From Bacilli bacterium (GTDB lineage Bacteria > Bacillota_I > Bacilli_A > RF39 > UBA660): DNA of 10,813 nucleotides. The notes beneath the pieces were generated by a model. The model was given only the letters and a program-made list of their open reading frames with translations. It ran no database searches and was not told the DNA's origin. The position numbers were made by a program, and so were the translations under genes. This document shows positions 4,570 to 10,813 of the stretch, in pieces. The stretch lies in the NCBI GenBank assembly GCA_017476705.1, contig JAFUZI010000024.1, forward strand, positions 1 to 10,813. The letters run 5' to 3'. Each line of letters starts with the position of its first letter. The first letter of the stretch is position 1.

Positions 4570-6915
4570 ATGAAGACATTAAATGAAAATGAACTTAAAG
4601 TATTGGATGCATATTTTAGAGCAAGCAATTATCTATCTGTTGGGCAACTTTATTTAAAGGATAATCCTTTACTTAGACGTCCTTTAACAATGGATGATGT
4701 AAAACATAATGTAGTTGGTCACTGGGGAACTGTACCTGGTCAAAACTTTATATATACACATCTAAATCGTGTAATTAAAAAGTATGATTTAAACATGCTT
4801 TATATCTCAGGACCTGGTCATGGTGGTAATGCAATGATATCTAATACATATTTAGAGGGTTCTTATAGTGAGATTTATCCAAATATTACAGAAGATGAGA
4901 TTGGCTTAAAAAAATTATTTAAACAATTTTCATTTCCTGGTGGGGTATCAAGCCATGTTGCTCCTGAAACACCTGGTTCTATTAATGAAGGTGGAGAACT
5001 TGGATATAGTTTATCACATGCACTAGGAGCTGTTTTAGATAATCCTGATTTAATAGTTGCATGTACTGTAGGAGACGGTGAGGCTGAAACAGGACCACTC
5101 GCAACTTCTTGGAATATAAATAAATTTATAAATCCTAGAACTGATGGAGTAGTACTTCCAATTCTTCATTTGAATGGATTTAAAATATCTAACCCAACTG
5201 TTTTATCTAGAATATCTAAGCTAGAACTTGATTGTTTATTTAAAGGGTATGGTTGGCTTCCATATTATGTAGAAGGATCTGATCCAGCTATAATGCATGA
5301 GACTATGGCAACAGAGTTAGATAAAGCAATTGAGAGAATAAAAATGATTAAAAAAACTGCTCAAGATAATCCTAATGCTCCTCGTCAACTTTGGCCTATG
5401 ATTATCTTACGTACTCCAAAGGGATGGACTGGTCCTAGTGAAGTTATGGGTAAAAAAATAGAAGGATCATTTAGAGCTCATCAAGTTCCAGTCGTTGTAA
5501 ATAATGAAGAAACACTTTCAATTTTAGATAAATGGCTTAGAAGTTATAAACCTGAAGAATTATTTGATGAGAATGGTAGATTTAAGGATGAATATAGAGA
5601 GTTTATTCCTTCTTTAGAACATACAATGGGTATGAATAAACATGCTAATGGAGGAATGCTTTTAAAAGAACTACGTGTTCCTGATTTTAAAGATTATGCT
5701 TTAGATATAAAAGAACATGGACGAGTTGTAGCGCAAGATATGATGGAACTTGGTAAATTTATAGGTGGCATTATAAAAGAAAATGAAGATAATAAAAACT
5801 TTAGAATATTTGGCCCAGATGAAGCTATGAGTAATAGACTTAATTATTCTTTTGAAGAAACTAATAGGCAGTGGGAATTGCCAGTTGGTGAGAATGATGA
5901 ATATATGTCTAAAAGTGGTAGAATAATAGATTCTTATCTATCAGAGCATTTGTGTGAGGGAGCCTTAGAAGGATACTTACTTACAGGAAGATACGGATTT
6001 ATGCATAGTTATGAAGCATTTGTTAGAATAGTTGATTCTATGGCTAGTCAACATGCAAAATGGTTAAAAGTTACAAAAGAGCTTCCTTGGAGAAGACCTA
6101 TTGCAAGTTTAAATTATGTACTAACATCTCATATATGGCAACAAGATCATAATGGATACACTCATCAAGATCCGGGATTTTTAAATCATTTGGTTACTAA
6201 AAAAGCAGATATATCAAGAATTTATTTACCTCCAGATACTAACTGCTTACTATCTTGCTTTGACCACTGCATAAAAACCAAAAACTATATAAATGTAATA
6301 GTAGCATCTAAACATCCACGCCCTCAATGGTTAAGTTACGAAGAAGCTGTTAAACACTGTACTGAAGGCGTTGGAATATGGAAATGGGCAAGTAATGATG
6401 AAGATTCTGAGCCTGATATAGTAATGGCTTGCTCAGGTGATACACCAACACTAGAAACACTTGCTGCAACTAAAATATTACGAGAAAATTTCCCTGAGAT
6501 AAAAATTCGTGTTGTAAATGTAGTTGATTTAATGAGATTACAGTCTTTAGAAGAACATCCTCATGGATTATCTAGTCAAGAATATAATGCAATATTTACT
6601 AAAGATAAACCAATTATATTTGCATTCCATGGATATCCAAATTTAATACATCAATTAACTTATAAAAGAGATAATAAGGAGTTACATGTCCATGGATATA
6701 GAGAAGAAGGTACTATCACAACTCCATTTGATATGAGAGTTCAAAATGAAATAGATAGATATCATCTTGTCATGGATGCTTTAAAATACTTACCTAAACT
6801 TGGTAATAGGGGCTCTAACGTTTATCAAATGTGTAAAGATAAATTAGTTGAACATAAAGCTTATATTAAAGAGCACGGTCAAGATATGGAAGAAATTAGA
6901 AATTGGGAATGGTAA
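4570..6915 (+). CDS. xfp: Xylulose 5-phosphate / fructose 6-phosphate phosphoketolase
   Basis: This thiamine-diphosphate enzyme splits xylulose 5-phosphate, and often fructose 6-phosphate, with phosphate to give acetyl phosphate plus glyceraldehyde 3-phosphate or erythrose 4-phosphate. It is cytoplasmic. At 781 residues it is close to the family's usual 790-830. The hallmark segments are all present: GHWGTVPG (His51), GPGHGGNAM (His84), SSHVAPETPGS (His129), EGGELGYSLSHA near 140-151, and the cofactor-binding GDGEAETGP at 168-176. FRAHQVP (His304) and QDHNGYTHQDPG (His527, His532) follow. These correspond to histidines known to be important in bifidobacterial enzymes. The segment after the cofactor motif reads SWNINKF, where SWHSNKF-like forms are commoner; this need not affect catalysis. 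The gene is monocistronic with its own promoter and terminator. Preference between the two sugar phosphates cannot be read from sequence. Confidence 0.96.
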   Translation: MKTLNENELKVLDAYFRASNYLSVGQLYLKDNPLLRRPLTMDDVKHNVVGHWGTVPGQNFIYTHLNRVIKKYDLNMLYISGPGHGGNAMISNTYLEGSYSEIYPNITEDEIGLKKLFKQFSFPGGVSSHVAPETPGSINEGGELGYSLSHALGAVLDNPDLIVACTVGDGEAETGPLATSWNINKFINPRTDGVVLPILHLNGFKISNPTVLSRISKLELDCLFKGYGWLPYYVEGSDPAIMHETMATELDKAIERIKMIKKTAQDNPNAPRQLWPMIILRTPKGWTGPSEVMGKKIEGSFRAHQVPVVVNNEETLSILDKWLRSYKPEELFDENGRFKDEYREFIPSLEHTMGMNKHANGGMLLKELRVPDFKDYALDIKEHGRVVAQDMMELGKFIGGIIKENEDNKNFRIFGPDEAMSNRLNYSFEETNRQWELPVGENDEYMSKSGRIIDSYLSEHLCEGALEGYLLTGRYGFMHSYEAFVRIVDSMASQHAKWLKVTKELPWRRPIASLNYVLTSHIWQQDHNGYTHQDPGFLNHLVTKKADISRIYLPPDTNCLLSCFDHCIKTKNYINVIVASKHPRPQWLSYEEAVKHCTEGVGIWKWASNDEDSEPDIVMACSGDTPTLETLAATKILRENFPEIKIRVVNVVDLMRLQSLEEHPHGLSSQEYNAIFTKDKPIIFAFHGYPNLIHQLTYKRDNKELHVHGYREEGTITTPFDMRVQNEIDRYHLVMDALKYLPKLGNRGSNVYQMCKDKLVEHKAYIKEHGQDMEEIRNWEW

Positions 6916-6918
6916 AAT

Positions 6919-6950
6919 AAAAACTTCAAAACATTGAAGTTTTTTTGTTT
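6919..6950 (+). terminator. Intrinsic terminator after xfp
   Basis: The stem AAACTTCAA (6921-6929) pairs with TTGAAGTTT (6934-6942) around a four-base loop. A T-rich tract follows, interrupted by one G. It is among the strongest terminators in the window. Confidence 0.9.
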
Positions 6951-6990
6951 TAAGAAGGATTTTTAAATATTTTATAGTATGATTATAGTA

Positions 6991-7006
6991 AACAATGATA
7001 ATTGTT
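6991..7006 (+). repeat. Short palindrome upstream of the ABC exporter promoter
   Basis: AACAAT (6991-6996) and ATTGTT (7001-7006) flank GATA, a perfect 6-bp inverted repeat. It ends nine bases before the -35 element of the exporter operon, a usual place for an activator or repressor site. With only AT-rich arms it could be chance. Confidence 0.3.
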
Positions 7007-7015
7007 CATTTCTTA

Positions 7016-7044
7016 TTGAATATAGTTAGTTTCTTTGGTAAAAT
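7016..7044 (+). promoter_or_regulatory. Promoter of the ABC exporter operon
   Basis: TTGAAT (7016-7021) and TAAAAT (7039-7044) are 17 bases apart, and TGG directly before the -10 gives an extended -10 (TGN) element. The start near 7051 leaves a very short leader before the AAAGGTG ribosome binding site at 7056-7062. Confidence 0.6.
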
Positions 7045-7067
7045 TATTAATATAGAAAGGTGATAAT

Positions 7068-7967
7068 ATGTTAGAAGTAAAAAATGTAACAAAATATTAT
7101 GGAAAATTTAAAGCTGTAGATAATCTATCATTTGAAGTTAAACCTGGCGAAATATTTGGACTATTAGGTGTGAATGGTGCAGGTAAAACAACAACATTTA
7201 GAATGATTATGGGCCTTTTAGATATAACAAAGGGTGAGATTACACTAGATGGTAAACCAATAGATTATAGTGTAACTGATAAGATAGGATTCTTAACAGA
7301 AGAAAGAAGCCTTCTTACTAAAATGACAGTTAAAGAACAATGTATTTTTTATGGTAGACTTAAAGGTATGGATGAGAATACTATAATAAAAAGAATGAGG
7401 AGTTATTTAAAAAAATTTAACGTTTCTGAATATGAAGATAAAAAAATAAAAGAATTATCAAAAGGTAATCAACAAAAAATTCAATTTATAACTGCTATTA
7501 TAAATGAACCAAAATTACTTATTTTAGATGAACCATTTAGTGGACTTGATCCATTTAATGTTGAGATGTTTAAAAATGAAATAATTGAATTATCAAAAAA
7601 AGGAAGTATAATAATTTTTTCATCTCACAGAATGGAGCATGTAGAGTTATTCTGTAAAAAACTTGTAATTATCTTAAAAGGTAAAACAGTACTTAATGGA
7701 TATTTAAAAGATATAAAAGAAGAATATAAGAAAAAAGATATATTCATTAAAGGTGATGTAACTAAAGATGAACTTATGAGCGTTAAAGGTGTTGTTGATG
7801 TAATTGAAAGAGCAGATGAACTTGAAGTTATAATTGAAAGTAATGACAATGTTAAAGATGTATTTGATGTAATAAAGAAGAAAAAGAATATTACAAAATT
7901 TGAAGTACAAGAACCATCATTAAACGAAATATTTGTAACAAAAGTAGGTGAAGAATTTGACAAATAA
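7068..7967 (+). CDS. ABC exporter ATP-binding protein, NatA/YhaQ type
   Basis: This is the nucleotide-binding subunit of an ABC-2 exporter, acting on the inner membrane face with the permease encoded next. In 299 residues it shows Walker A GVNGAGKT (34-41), with Val where Pro is usual, and a Q-loop region of the form IGFLTEERSL (about 73-82). Glu replaces the usual Gln there, as in the YhaQ/NatA branch (known pattern GYLPEERGL). The signature is LSKGNQQK (130-137), Walker B is LLILDEP with catalytic Glu155, and the switch His is His187 in SSHRMEHVE. Residues from about 215 form the extra C-terminal domain (DUF4162-like) of this branch, ending in the typical EPSLNEIFV motif. The ATG follows AAAGGTG. 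The permease start overlaps its 3' end, implying translational coupling. Sodium export (NatAB) and general drug or peptide export are both possible; the substrate is not visible. Confidence 0.93.
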   Translation: MLEVKNVTKYYGKFKAVDNLSFEVKPGEIFGLLGVNGAGKTTTFRMIMGLLDITKGEITLDGKPIDYSVTDKIGFLTEERSLLTKMTVKEQCIFYGRLKGMDENTIIKRMRSYLKKFNVSEYEDKKIKELSKGNQQKIQFITAIINEPKLLILDEPFSGLDPFNVEMFKNEIIELSKKGSIIIFSSHRMEHVELFCKKLVIILKGKTVLNGYLKDIKEEYKKKDIFIKGDVTKDELMSVKGVVDVIERADELEVIIESNDNVKDVFDVIKKKKNITKFEVQEPSLNEIFVTKVGEEFDK

Positions 7968-9270
7968 ACTTAAATTTTTAACTGGCGTTAGCTTAAAACG
8001 TAAAATTAATACAAAGTGGTTTGTAGCTGCTAATATAATACTTGCAATAATAATTATTGGCGTTGCTAATATAGATTCAATAATTAAATTCTTTGGTGGT
8101 GACTTTAACGAAAAAACAGAAGTTTTGATAATTGATAATACAGATTATTCATATGATATTTTATCTAATACTTTATCTGCAACATCTAAGCAAGTATTTG
8201 ATACAACTTCATATAAAATAAATAAGTATAATAAATCAGAAAAAGATTTAAAAAAAGAAATTAAAGATGAAGATAAAAAAATAGGTATTATAATAAGCAC
8301 TGATGATAAAAATGTAATAAGTGCTAAAATGATATCTAATAGTTATATTGAAACACTTGATTATCAAGTTTTATCTCAAGCAATTAATCAAGCAAAAATT
8401 TCAATAGCAACTTTAAAATCTAATATTCCAGTAGAGGAATTAAATAAAATATATAATCCAATAGAAATTGAAAGAGTAATATTAGACGAAGATAAAAAGT
8501 CAGAAAATGAAATGATGGAAATAATTATGACTTCAGTATTCCCAGTTATAATACTTCCAGTATTCATGCTTATTATATTCTTAGTTCAAATGATTGGAAC
8601 AGAGATTAATGATGAGAAGACTACGCGTGGTATGGAGATTATTATATCAAATGTATCACCAAGTACACATTTCTTCTCTAAAGTCTTATCTGGTAATATA
8701 TTTGTTATTATGCAAGGAGCACTTATTATTTTATATGGTGTTATAGGATTAATTATTAGAGGATTTATGGGAAGTAGTAGTATTACATCAATGTTGAGCG
8801 ATAAAATAGGACCTGCATTTGATAGTCTACTTTCAAGTGATTTTATAAGTAAAATGGTATATATCTTACCTTTAGCACTTGTATTGCTTTTAGCAACATT
8901 CCTAGCTTATTCACTTCTTGCAGGAATACTTGCTAGTATGACAACTAATGCAGAAGATTTTAACCAACTTCAAACTCCTATTATGATTGTATCTTTAGCA
9001 GGATACTATATGGCCATTATGGCTGGTGTATTTAAAGGATCTATATTAATTAGAATATGTTCATATATTCCATTAATATCAGCAATTTTATCACCATCTT
9101 TATTGGTGCTTGGACAAATTGGTATATTTGATTTAGTTATTTCATTTGTTCTTCTAGTTTTATTTAACTATTTATTAATTAAATATGGACTAAAGATTTA
9201 TAAAGTTGGAATACTTAATTATTCTTCAAAAGATTTATGGAAAAAGATGTTTAAAGCTTTAAAAGATTAA
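7948..9270 (+). CDS. ABC-2 type permease, NatB/YhaP type
   Basis: This is the membrane subunit paired with the preceding ATPase. The layout is typical of ABC-2 permeases of about 400-440 residues: a first helix (about 24-42), a long extracytoplasmic domain (about 45-190), then five helices near 193-217, 250-272, 302-332, 344-362 and 393-413. The cytoplasmic coupling segment after helix 2 reads EINDEKTTRGMEIIISNVSP (219-238), a YhaP/NatB hallmark. The start given is GTG at 7948, overlapping the ATPase gene by 20 bases, but that GTG lies inside the AGGTG sequence (7946-7950) that would be the ribosome binding site. An in-frame TTG at 7957, six bases after it, is at least as likely and would make the protein 437 residues with an 11-base overlap. 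The substrate is unknown. The 3' end forms the terminator stem. Confidence 0.92.
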   Translation: MKNLTNKLKFLTGVSLKRKINTKWFVAANIILAIIIIGVANIDSIIKFFGGDFNEKTEVLIIDNTDYSYDILSNTLSATSKQVFDTTSYKINKYNKSEKDLKKEIKDEDKKIGIIISTDDKNVISAKMISNSYIETLDYQVLSQAINQAKISIATLKSNIPVEELNKIYNPIEIERVILDEDKKSENEMMEIIMTSVFPVIILPVFMLIIFLVQMIGTEINDEKTTRGMEIIISNVSPSTHFFSKVLSGNIFVIMQGALIILYGVIGLIIRGFMGSSSITSMLSDKIGPAFDSLLSSDFISKMVYILPLALVLLLATFLAYSLLAGILASMTTNAEDFNQLQTPIMIVSLAGYYMAIMAGVFKGSILIRICSYIPLISAILSPSLLVLGQIGIFDLVISFVLLVLFNYLLIKYGLKIYKVGILNYSSKDLWKKMFKALKD

Positions 9271-9282
9271 ACATCTTTTTTT
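9242..9282 (+). terminator. Intrinsic terminator at the end of the exporter operon
   Basis: AAAAGATGTTT (9242-9252) and AAACATCTTTT (9269-9279) pair perfectly over 11 bp around a 16-base loop that holds an inner AAAGCTTT palindrome. A T-run to 9282 follows. The 5' arm encodes the last residues of the permease and the TAA is at the loop end. Confidence 0.85.
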
Positions 9283-9287
9283 ATATG

Positions 9288-9316
9288 TTGACATGCGAAC
9301 ATAATTTTGGTATAAA
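9288..9316 (+). promoter_or_regulatory. Strong promoter of the RhuM-fragment/ORF6N operon
   Basis: A perfect consensus -35 TTGACA (9288-9293) is followed after 17 bases by TATAAA (9311-9316), with TGG before it giving an extended -10. It is the best promoter in the window, begins only six bases after the exporter terminator, and drives a leader of about 70 bases. Confidence 0.75.
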
Positions 9317-9344
9317 GATTATAGGTGCCTAAAATAGTTGTTTG

Positions 9345-9365
9345 TTGTATGCTGTATGTTGTAAA
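9345..9365 (+). repeat. Three tandem degenerate 7-mers in the leader
   Basis: TTGTATG, CTGTATG and TTGTAAA follow one another without gaps, preceded by a similar GTTGTTTG. They lie between the predicted transcription start (about 9323) and the AGGGGGA ribosome binding site (9377-9383). Repeats here could be sites for a DNA- or RNA-binding regulator, possibly one of the encoded proteins, or low-complexity drift. Confidence 0.35.
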
Positions 9366-9391
9366 TCATTTATGATAGGGGGATACAATAT

Positions 9392-9688
9392 ATGGAAAAT
9401 GAAATGATTATTTTTGAAAATGGTGAAGTAAAATTAGATGTTAAGGTTAAAGACGAGACTGTTTGGTTAACACAATCACAAATGGCAAAATTATTTGGTA
9501 AGGCAAAATCAACAATTAATGAACATATTAAGAAAATATATGGTTCAAATGAATTGTCTGAAGAAGAAACATTGAGTAAATTCGGAAATTCCGAATTAAG
9601 TTCCAAACCAACGTATTATTACAATTTAGATATGATTATAAGTGTTGGATATATTTTAAGCGCTAAAAAAATGAAGGTGATTTTTTAA
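9392..9688 (+). pseudogene. RhuM-family protein, N-terminal fragment (98 residues)
   Basis: The start MENEMIIFENGEVKLDVKV, then ETVWLTQSQMAKLFGKAKST (residues 22-41, helix-turn-helix-like) and YYYNLDMIISVGY (75-87), match the N-terminal part of the virulence RhuM family. Full-length members run to about 300 residues or more and continue after SVGY with a motif close to RVKSKRGTQFRIWA. Here the match stops at SVGY, followed by only 11 unrelated residues before a TAA that overlaps the next ATG by one base. No continuation appears in the other frames, so a simple frameshift is excluded; a deletion or domain exchange fused it to the region before the ORF6N gene. The strong AGGGGGA site and promoter mean that it is probably still translated, and it may work as a small DNA-binding protein. 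RhuM is named after a Salmonella pathogenicity-island gene and its biochemical role is unsettled. Confidence 0.75.
9579..9597 (+). repeat. Perfect 19-bp odd palindrome inside the RhuM fragment
   Basis: AATTCGGAA (9579-9587) and TTCCGAATT (9589-9597) are exact reverse complements around a single A. It encodes part of KFGNSEL (residues 63-69), a stretch that RhuM homologues often keep. It contains CG steps, rare in this AT-rich window, and has no T-tract, so it is not a terminator. Confidence 0.7.
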
Positions 9689-10563
9689 TGAATGATATAG
9701 TTTCTAAAGATGATGTAGCCATTGAAGATTTAATATATGAGATTAGAGGAAAGAAAGTAATGCTTGATAGTGACTTAGCAAAACAATATAAAGTTGAAAC
9801 AAAAGTTCTTATGCAAGCAGTTAAAAGAAATATTGAAAGATTTCCTGATAATTTTATGTTTCAGTTAACGAATAGGGAATATGACGATTTGAGGTCACAA
9901 ATTGTGACCTCAAAAGTTAGAGGAGGAAGAAGATATAATCCGTATGTTTTTACAGAACAAGGTGTTGCGATGCTTTCAGGATTATTACATTCTAAAACTG
10001 CGATTCAAACTAGTATTAATATTATAAATACTTTTGTAAAAATGAGACATTTTATTAAAGATAGTTTGCTAGAGCAAAAATATATTAACAATTTAGTAAT
10101 AGATCACGATGAAAGATTAAAAATAATTGAAGAAGCTTTTGATAAATTAGAAGAAAAAAGAAATGTTAACGAAATATATTATAATGGTCAAATATATGAT
10201 GCTTACTCAAAAATAAAAGATATATTTAAAAATGCTACTAAAAAATTAATAATTGTAGATTCGTATGCTGATAAAACATTATTAGATATTATTAAAACGC
10301 TTAATGTTGATGTAATTATTATAACTAAAAAAAATAATCTTTTAACTTTACAAGATATAGAAAAATATAATAAACAATACCATAATTTAAAAGTGATTTT
10401 TAATAATAGTTTTCATGATAGATATTTTATAATCGATAATAAGATTATGTATCATTGTGGTGCAAGTATTAATAGAATAGGTTACAAAACATTTTCCATT
10501 AATTTAATCGGCGATAAGGAAGCTTTTAATTCACTTTTAGATAAAGTAAATACAATTATATAA
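9688..10563 (+). CDS. ORF6N-domain protein with C-terminal phospholipase-D-like domain
   Basis: Residues about 10-100 are an ORF6N domain: IRGKKVMLDSDLAKQYKVETKVL, RNIERFPDNFMFQLT, LRSQIVTS, then YNPYVFTEQGVAML. This phage-associated domain is common in antirepressor-like proteins and accessory genes. Residues about 125-160 look like a charged helical linker. Residues 165-291 carry alternating strands and helices (KKLIIVDSYADKTLLDII, VDVIIITKK, LKVIF). They then carry His243-x-Arg245-x4-Asp250, Gly258-Ala-Ser260-x-Asn262, which resembles the HxKx4D...GSxN motif of the phospholipase D/Nuc family with Arg for Lys. One such motif per chain would imply a dimer, as in Nuc-type nucleases. Translation starts at an ATG sharing one base with the RhuM-fragment stop, with its own AAGGTGA site (9674-9680). 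A DNA-directed role is likely; catalysis is uncertain because of the Lys-to-Arg change. Confidence 0.82.
   Translation: MNDIVSKDDVAIEDLIYEIRGKKVMLDSDLAKQYKVETKVLMQAVKRNIERFPDNFMFQLTNREYDDLRSQIVTSKVRGGRRYNPYVFTEQGVAMLSGLLHSKTAIQTSINIINTFVKMRHFIKDSLLEQKYINNLVIDHDERLKIIEEAFDKLEEKRNVNEIYYNGQIYDAYSKIKDIFKNATKKLIIVDSYADKTLLDIIKTLNVDVIIITKKNNLLTLQDIEKYNKQYHNLKVIFNNSFHDRYFIIDNKIMYHCGASINRIGYKTFSINLIGDKEAFNSLLDKVNTII
9888..9914 (+). repeat. Perfect 27-bp odd palindrome inside the ORF6N gene
   Basis: TTTGAGGTCACAA (9888-9900) and TTGTGACCTCAAA (9902-9914) are exact reverse complements of 13 bases around one A. It encodes LRSQIVTSK (68-76) in the conserved core of the ORF6N domain. Its GC-containing codons AGG, GTG and ACC stand out in this AT-rich gene. 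In RNA it would form a tight hairpin only after opening several central bases; as DNA it is an ideal dimer site. No T-tract follows. Confidence 0.8.
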
Positions 10564-10599
10564 AATTATATATGAACTTTTTAACTAATACCTAATCTA

Positions 10600-10628
10600 T
10601 TGCGAAATATTTTATTTTATGGTAATAT
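10600..10628 (+). promoter_or_regulatory. Promoter of miaB
   Basis: TTGCGA (10600-10605) and TAATAT (10623-10628) are 17 bases apart, with TGG before the -10 forming an extended -10 element. The start would be near 10635, a few bases before the GAAGTG ribosome binding region (10641-10646). Confidence 0.5.
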
Positions 10629-10651
10629 CTTATAGGAAATGAAGTGATATT

Positions 10652-10813
10652 ATGGAACTACCTAATTTATTAAATGCAAAAAGAAGAACTCGCGAAGAGG
10701 TTAAAGTTTTAACTGATGAATATATTATGAATGCACATTTAGAAAGTTTAGGTAAAGGTAAAAAATATTTTGTAAAAACATATGGATGTCAAATGAATGA
10801 ACATGATGGTGAA
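10652..10813 (+). CDS. miaB: tRNA-2-methylthio-N6-dimethylallyladenosine synthase, N-terminal part (3' truncated by window edge)
   Basis: MiaB is a radical-SAM iron-sulfur enzyme that adds a methylthio group to i6A37 of tRNAs reading codons that begin with U. Only 54 codons are visible, out of roughly 440-510. The key evidence is KKYFVKTYGCQMNEHDGE (37-54), the start of the N-terminal UPF0004 methylthiotransferase domain. Cys46 is the first of its three cluster ligands. The TYGCQMNEHD form favours MiaB over the related RimO and MtaB, whose equivalents differ. The N-terminal extension before this motif (about 37 residues) is usual in Bacillota. The ATG follows a GAAGTG site at reasonable spacing, and a separate extended -10 promoter precedes it, so the gene does not depend on the accessory operon upstream. 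Confidence 0.9.
   Translation, partial: MELPNLLNAKRRTREEVKVLTDEYIMNAHLESLGKGKKYFVKTYGCQMNEHDGE

Noticed and set aside
6991..7010. Fur box upstream of the exporter
   Set aside because: The GATAAT sequence in the palindrome resembles part of a Fur site, but the two halves do not match the 7-1-7 consensus well, and the exporter type gives no link to iron.
9392..9688. RhuM fragment explained by a frameshift or by reading TGA as tryptophan
   Set aside because: The stop is TAA, and the expected continuation motif (like GTQFRIWA) is not found in the other two frames downstream. Neither a frameshift nor code 4 restores a full-length protein.
10557..10572. AT-only inverted repeat after the ORF6N gene as a terminator
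   Set aside because: Seven A/T pairs around a two-base loop without a T-run would not form a stable terminator. No convincing terminator is visible between this gene and miaB.
9283..10600. Insertion sequence or integrase-borne element around the accessory module
   Set aside because: No transposase or integrase gene, terminal inverted repeats or flanking direct repeats could be seen around the two genes within the window.

Overview
The window is a low-GC stretch from a bacterium of the Bacillota, most like an uncultured Bacilli-type (RF39- or Mollicutes-related) gut organism. This assignment rests on strong AT bias, Gram-positive-style AGGAG/AGGTG ribosome binding sites, many compact hairpin-plus-T terminators, and the gene families present. 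All twelve visible stop codons are TAA or TAG. Tryptophan is always TGG and no in-frame TGA occurs, so the standard bacterial code fits. All genes lie on the plus strand.

Positions 1-2026 hold the 3' end of an unrecognised lysine/glutamate-rich gene, then rplS (ribosomal protein L19), lepB (a short type I signal peptidase), rpsO (ribosomal protein S15) and an unrecognised 110-residue gene. rplS and rpsO each have a good promoter and a structured leader that could serve autoregulation. Positions 2052-4187 are pnp (polynucleotide phosphorylase). rpsO and pnp form the classic pair, but here they are separated by the 110-residue gene and by a terminator that must be read through.

Positions 4284-6915 hold a 69-residue membrane-anchored acidic protein and xfp (phosphoketolase), each with its own promoter and terminator. 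Phosphoketolase makes acetyl phosphate directly from sugar phosphates, which suggests a fermentative sugar metabolism. Positions 7068-9270 encode an exporter of the NatAB/YhaQP type: an ATPase and an overlapping six-helix ABC-2 permease.

Positions 9288-10563 look like an accessory insertion between the exporter and the tRNA-modification gene miaB. A near-consensus extended -10 promoter drives two translationally coupled genes. The first is a 98-residue N-terminal piece of a RhuM-family protein. The second is an ORF6N-domain protein whose C-terminal half resembles a one-motif phospholipase-D-like nuclease. Both genes contain a perfect inverted repeat inside the coding sequence with the same AA-A-TT centre. 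This module is the most interesting part of the window. The window ends in the first 54 codons of miaB. No tRNA, rRNA, CRISPR array or transposase was seen.
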